This document shows, in pieces, positions 61,201-64,000 of a stretch of DNA of 64,000 bases. This DNA is from Janibacter sp. HTCC2649 (lineage in GTDB: Bacteria; Actinomycetota; Actinomycetes; Actinomycetales; Dermatophilaceae), in the NCBI RefSeq assembly GCF_000152705.1, contig NZ_CH672413.1:2546139-2610138 (forward strand), written 5' to 3'. Numbering within the stretch: position 1 is the first letter of the stretch; each line of letters opens with the position of its first letter. A program made the position numbers and the translations under genes. Under the pieces are notes generated by a model that was not told where the DNA came from, ran no database searches, and worked only from the letters and a program-made list of their open reading frames with translations.

Positions 61201-64000
61201 CGCAGCGTTGCCGCCGGGTCGTGGAGCAGTCGGTCGAGTCCGCCGGGGTCGAGCCCGTCGTCGCGCACGAGCCCGATCGCGGTGAGCAGGCGGCCGAAGT
61301 CGGCGTTGGCACGCAGCCGCGCCACGACCTCGCCGAGCAGGATGCGCACCTCTGGCGGAGCGCCCGTCTCGTCACCCGTGACGACCCAGACTTCCCGGTA
61401 TGCCGTGTGCGCCCGTGCTTCGTGCAGGGTCACCTCCGTGCGTCCGACCGTTCCGTCGAGCGGCACGTGCACGGCGACGGCGGCCCACCGGCACTCGAGG
61501 TCGTGCTGCAGGGCGCCGGGTCCACCGACGAGCCACCCGTCGGTGACGGCCACGCTGAGGCTGACCGTGACCTCGCGCAGCGGGCGCAGGTGTGGCGCAA
61601 CGCGATCGACGGCGAGCAGGTCGATACGGGCGCTGGCCCCGAGGAGGAGTTCGCCGATGGTGCCGTCGATGACGGGGAGGTCGAGCCCGACGTGAACTTC
61701 CTGGGGCGGACCGAACGGCAGCGCCTCGAGGGCGCGCAGCCGCGCTTGGACCACCTGGGCGACGAAGGCGCCGAGGGCGCGTTCGAGGTCGAGCCGTTCG
61801 AGAGTGGCGAAGCAGGCGTGCACGCGCACCGACGAGTCACGGCTCACGGCCAGAGCGCTGGGCAGTTGGGATGGCTCGGTTCGGCTGCGCCACAGCACAT
61901 CCAGCGCCTGTCGGTCCGGCGAGGAGCCGAGGGCAAGGGTGGTGTCCGGCACGGCCGGCAGCTCGGTCGGAGCGAGAGCGGTGAGGAGTCGCAGCGCATC
62001 ACCGGAGAGGTCGGTCTCGAAGGCCGTCGTGGCGACGGGCCCCCAGGGCGTGCCGACGGTGACGACGTCATCCACGAGCGGCGCGACGGTGCCTAGGCCG
62101 GTGGCACGCACCGTGGCAGCGCCCGCGCCACCGTGACCGACGAGCAGCACCGGAGCTGTCCGGGCAGAGAGCGCGGCAGCCACGCGCTCCGACTGCGCGA
62201 GCAACCCGTCGTGGTCGGGACGGTCCGCGGCTGCGGCGGCGACGGTGGGCACGAGGACGAACCACGGCCCGTCGCCGGTCGCGGGAACGGTGGCCGGGTG
62301 GGAGCCGGTCGCGTCGACGCGCTGACCGCTGGGGACGAGCTCGAGCCAGCCAGATGACCGGCCGTCGTCGCAGCCGACGTGGACGACCGCAGTCGGGACA
62401 CCGCCGACTCCCGGGGTGACCGGAAGCCCGGTACCGAGTCGCGCGGAGGCGACCAGGGCGGCATACGTCATGCCTTCACGAACGGTGACGATGACGCCCG
62501 AGTCTCCCGAGAGCACCTGGTGTCCACCCGAGTCGGTGGTCGTCGGAACCCCGATGAGGCCGTCGGTCGCGGACCACCGGCTGACGAGACCGGTGAGGCC
62601 GAGCCCGAGTCCGGCTCGGCCGTGCAGCAGGTCGGCGAGGTCAGGGATGGCCGGCGCCACGGTGGCGAGGACGGTGGCCGTCGTGGCGGCGCTGGGGACG
62701 CTTGCTCCGGTGAGCAGGTCGAGCGCTTCGGTGAGGGCCCGCCGGGGACTCTCGGGGCGGCAACCGGGCACGGTCCAGACCGCGAGTCCGGGAGCGCCGG
62801 CTGCACCGCCGACGGGCAACAGCCAGGGGCGTTCGGGTCGGCCCTGTCCCAGCGGCGCCGACAGCGAACCCGCCGAGAGCAGCCAGGCGATGGGGCGCAG
62901 CGCGGCGCCGAGCCGGCGGCAGTCGAGGGTGAGCTCGAGGAGCCACTGCTCGATCGCGGCCGTGGGGTCGGTGAGCAGCACGTCGAGGGCCAGCCGCGCG
63001 CGCACGGAGGGTTCGGTGGTCAGGGCCGCTGACGGGGCACCCCACCCGACGAGGTCCGCGAGCGCCGTGAGCACGTCGCTGCCCAGCCGGCGGAGCAGGT
63101 TGCCGATGACGGGTTCGAGGGCCGCCCAGTCGGGCGCCCAGTCGGGGTCCCAGTTGCCGCGGGCATCGAGGCGCGGCAGCGGGATCGGGAGGAGGTCCGA
63201 AGCACCGGCGCCCGCGGCACCCACACCGCCGAGGAGTGCCCCGACGGACGGGACGCGAAGCGCGATGCCGGCACCGCTGGGTGCAACGCGCACACCCGAG
63301 CGAGGCGACCAGGTGACGTCGACTCCGAGCCGTGGCGCCTCGATCGCGAGGCCTGCACCCAAGGTGAAGACGGCCGGACCGGCGCCGCGCGGGCCGATGC
63401 CGGCGCGGCCGACGACGCTGTCGAGGAAGGTCGTCGCGCCGGTCGACAGGTCGACGGTGAGGAGTGAGAGCCGGGCCGAGGCATCGACGCGCAGGTCGTC
63501 GAGGACATCGAGGTCGGCCACGGCCGAGATCGCCAGGCGCAGCGTCGTGCCCTCGCGCCAGAAGTCGAGACCGACCGTGTCGTCGTCGCCGAGCACGATG
63601 CGCCACGGGTCGCTCTCGATGCCGGTCCCGGGGACGACCGGACCGCCACCCCCGCCGCCCACGACGCCGAGCAACAGCTGCCGCAGGGCCGCGAGCGCCT
63701 CGGTCATCGCCGTCTGGTCTCCCGTGACGTCGAGCCAGTAGTCGCACATCGTCGCCACCGGGTCTCGGACGATGTCGAGGATGCCCGGGCTGGCGACGGC
63801 GCCTGGAGGGTCGACGCCGAGCAGGATCTTGAGGAGCGCGCCAGCATCACCGAGTCCGTCGAGGGCGTCGGAGAGCACGCCGTCGAGGACGTCATCGGCC
63901 GCGTCGATCGCGGCATCGGGACTGGAGAGGTCGACCATCGGGCGCACGGCCTGACCCGGCACCCCCACCTCGTGCAGGGTGAGGACGAAGGCCGGTCGCC
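55248..64000 (-). CDS. Giant-operon gene A: DUF6603-like giant protein of more than 2917 residues (5' end outside window)
   Basis: The open frame continues to the window edge with strong G/C third positions, so the start is probably upstream; GTG 63968 and ATG 63938 are in-frame alternatives. Numbering from 63968: residues ~1-550 are mixed; ~560-680 look like an alpha/beta hydrolase whose nucleophile elbow is VLLVGHGGAG (no serine), followed by VDDVVTVGTPWG. Residues ~900-1900 contain many amphipathic beta strands. Residues ~1850-2270 (FTNDHGNASFFIFGGVNGPF, VRLTGGFAFAIWWKGPLAG, GIVYFDPFWFEVMAYARIS) match what I know as the DUF6603 region. The C-terminal 500 residues hold Gly/Ala/Thr-rich linkers and small beta domains. 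No signal peptide is visible in the part shown. First known gene of the block. Confidence 0.72.
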   Translation of the reverse strand, partial: RPAFVLTLHEVGVPGQAVRPMVDLSSPDAAIDAADDVLDGVLSDALDGLGDAGALLKILLGVDPPGAVASPGILDIVRDPVATMCDYWLDVTGDQTAMTEALAALRQLLLGVVGGGGGGPVVPGTGIESDPWRIVLGDDDTVGLDFWREGTTLRLAISAVADLDVLDDLRVDASARLSLLTVDLSTGATTFLDSVVGRAGIGPRGAGPAVFTLGAGLAIEAPRLGVDVTWSPRSGVRVAPSGAGIALRVPSVGALLGGVGAAGAGASDLLPIPLPRLDARGNWDPDWAPDWAALEPVIGNLLRRLGSDVLTALADLVGWGAPSAALTTEPSVRARLALDVLLTDPTAAIEQWLLELTLDCRRLGAALRPIAWLLSAGSLSAPLGQGRPERPWLLPVGGAAGAPGLAVWTVPGCRPESPRRALTEALDLLTGASVPSAATTATVLATVAPAIPDLADLLHGRAGLGLGLTGLVSRWSATDGLIGVPTTTDSGGHQVLSGDSGVIVTVREGMTYAALVASARLGTGLPVTPGVGGVPTAVVHVGCDDGRSSGWLELVPSGQRVDATGSHPATVPATGDGPWFVLVPTVAAAAADRPDHDGLLAQSERVAAALSARTAPVLLVGHGGAGAATVRATGLGTVAPLVDDVVTVGTPWGPVATTAFETDLSGDALRLLTALAPTELPAVPDTTLALGSSPDRQALDVLWRSRTEPSQLPSALAVSRDSSVRVHACFATLERLDLERALGAFVAQVVQARLRALEALPFGPPQEVHVGLDLPVIDGTIGELLLGASARIDLLAVDRVAPHLRPLREVTVSLSVAVTDGWLVGGPGALQHDLECRWAAVAVHVPLDGTVGRTEVTLHEARAHTAYREVWVVTGDETGAPPEVRILLGEVVARLRANADFGRLLTAIGLVRDDGLDPGGLDRLLHDPAATLRSAVATAPQTVATALRALVGGVVPSDVALTAFRIASGPAQLTVDLATATITGSLALTEPVPLTVGLTASPAGVGLDVGLGSLDDSLGGVRLVGHAGLGGASLRLDSAAPGRAVVPIALLPNGNAESLVPLATTLLPALLLQGLGSALRELVEDPLLDECLSAAGLLGTADLESGDRDLILPMGLISDPGGWLRARVDPLASTVTLLDAAARVLKPGSTSGTWQLTDDVSVTYAVVSGRLQADAHVSLAPTIDGRPITTNLTGGLSIGLTGAPIALLDARVTVDGWGLDLGVGGSDPAPVRLDLVRPTPESPIRLVPAGPGLGSALASGAESLIVLALNELIPHRSDAASLRQQVAQATFDLCGALDLLVANRVDKARLDLYTQPPGPGAVLLTRLPALASTGLAVLADALDPGHTVVASSLTGMVRRFDLGALDGSTRPFKVIIDGSGTPSVSFGCDIALGDWGRFAVDELRLDATGVRVAVRGGPFVVALGPTTLRPVVVIRAGVAGGEFSRLVAIGLAVDDIESVQLRWGLDALPPKLWAITGGTTPGELDTPEAIAADLLGIGVEIVSGLVSQQLGTVISTRATTLLKDVVFSNAQRRIDPGFVRALFHPEQLLGRLQTLAWNCATITPGFSLDIGDQVTIGLVAEPTTGSNQRIGVRLDVQKPLELSGGDPKVELVSRADWITGTPPAGLNIFLLEGTKTSLELVPSVRIAGVGLRFSGASRPIVDLDGFSIDAIEVNLYGEAGREGLGGGIRLKLDGLSVAPAGGGGDNGMANSLMTDVGSASGSSRPSFSPSFALQKHPGPTEELGITLRAGDPPGPWWLVIQRQLGPLYVERVGLNTTESDGSVTSISLLFSGQISLFGLTGAVDGLGITWKGGDVADLRNWAVDLNGIAVAAEMAGVSLSGGLLKFTEAGAVSYVGMLVGRFAAYGLSVFGGFTNDHGNASFFIFGGVNGPFGGPPMFFLTGIGGGLGINRGLKVPDDLSRFGEFPFIQALDPAASPPSDPMVRLRELSEYFPHRMGEFWFAAGISFTSFNLVDGVAVIAVSFGNGLEINLFGLARMALPRPGAAIVSIELALLAHFSTTEGVFLIKAQLTDNSWLLYEDVRLTGGFAFAIWWKGPLAGQFVLTMGGYHPDFPVPVGYPQVPRLGLVWQISDAIVIKGGSYFALTSEALMAGVDIEVSLDFGWVWAKVAFGAHGIVYFDPFWFEVMAYARISAGIDIDLPWPFGSLSFSISIGAKIKVWGPEFAGKAEFEIGPCTVPVEFGQKTRVEPETLPWDKFVTKYLEDAGNAAKALSAITGRGTLPTATTSAKGAPTSDGTFALPFQVFAEFELTFTTTIPASHVDLGLGTPTPVALTLSNGAATGLGLAPMGAGGLTSTVRVSLERLDFQGHWQPDAAHLQALAGTSRIDRDHYPLGVWGSPKSLGSAPALPSTDVITAGNRITLVAGITLNPVGPQIEYRRVVAGRRPLPLRATGATRAAFLKTSRDLDLPVPGTSDAALTLARSTLFPTVLDVMAAGQHSALARASYRRDRVSPPRIGSLTDGLAKANGADGARSLADVATVKVPIAHRPVVAALMTSGVGAAVRASGTTVADGRLKRRPAPTLESVKGRLGAHVPVVLRRAAAPGVVRGGTVLATTLPRTDVVGTTRTYAVGRVGSSLANGGGGPVVGGLGGLAGTTRPTPRRNSRAARADATGTRLRPGDIVVLRSPDAQIDVDPERRPSLAVDGSARIVTVTGRTVTSDSVVSGASVEVPVGTTLVAAHAGGSAFPAAAAGSAGTAGAPTTPSSVGWTSRSRVARLGSHVGVSAGCTLSVDAAGGSFQNATATGWCEADELVATARQIITRFSAPVTVIAVALTGQAPSSLTSADIEFIGATPALAADGTHRPPVAVVLGTTTVLVHQVIPDREQIAEGGVRVVVSSGGTWQVTGVLAAVDPEGGHTAYAERCARDGLDAVVGRLLATDGDGAQLTWTDAPRRQR

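Overview
This window is high-GC (about 70%) chromosomal DNA of an actinobacterium. Codons end mostly in G or C, GTG starts and ATGA/GTGA gene overlaps are frequent, and one promoter looks leaderless. A DUF222/HNH (13E12-type) gene, a furA-katG pair with a palindromic operator, and DevR/DosR-like boxes upstream of universal stress genes also fit Actinomycetota. An Intrasporangiaceae-like member (Janibacter/Knoellia/Phycicoccus group) is my inference; there is no rRNA or other marker gene here to prove it.

Layout, 0-16 kb. The left edge carries the N-terminal end of an ISL3-type transposase, inserted just before a membrane glycosyltransferase. Next come a monoacylglycerol-lipase-like hydrolase, a membrane-anchored thermonuclease with a C-terminal 'sunset'-type module, a remnant of a second nucleoside permease, and a four-gene BMP-type nucleoside ABC transporter operon. 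A DUF222/HNH gene, a marR-MFS-dienelactone hydrolase operon and a flavin monooxygenase follow.

16-35 kb. OsmC and MOSC genes form an operon. A methyltransferase diverges from a VOC-GntR pair across an ATGTATACAT palindrome. A stress/sulfur island (two Usp proteins, SHOCT protein, lipoprotein, SDR, SQR-like flavoprotein, DsrC/TusE-like and DsrE2-like proteins, BON protein) has DevR-box-like sites in front of its first gene and in front of the BON gene. Then come a carboxyethylornithine-synthase-like dehydrogenase, NUDIX, amidohydrolase and arylamine N-acetyltransferase genes, and an MFS-SRPBCC-ArsR operon with three matching operator-like palindromes. M50 peptidase and topoisomerase IB genes close this part.

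35-42.5 kb. PhoD-type phosphatase; furA-katG with a perfect 25-bp operator palindrome; a non-coding stretch rich in DnaA-box-like sequences; two overlapping unknown genes; and a secreted lipase.

42.5-64 kb. The most unusual part is one minus-strand block. Five giant or large genes overlap or nearly touch (more than 2917, 709, 335, about 1319 and 1276 aa). They are followed by a 43-aa membrane protein, a 120-aa charged protein and a 416-aa Asp-box protein. No member shows a clear signal peptide. The largest protein is rich in predicted beta structure and has a DUF6603-like core plus a hydrolase-like segment lacking its serine. The function of the block is unknown, and it is the best candidate here for an undescribed multiprotein system.

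Two DNA-level patterns span the window. The octamer GTATGCCG/CGGCATAC occurs 46 times by my reading, against about 2 expected from base composition. Five copies of a REP-like inverted repeat lie between genes, one with paired base changes in both arms.
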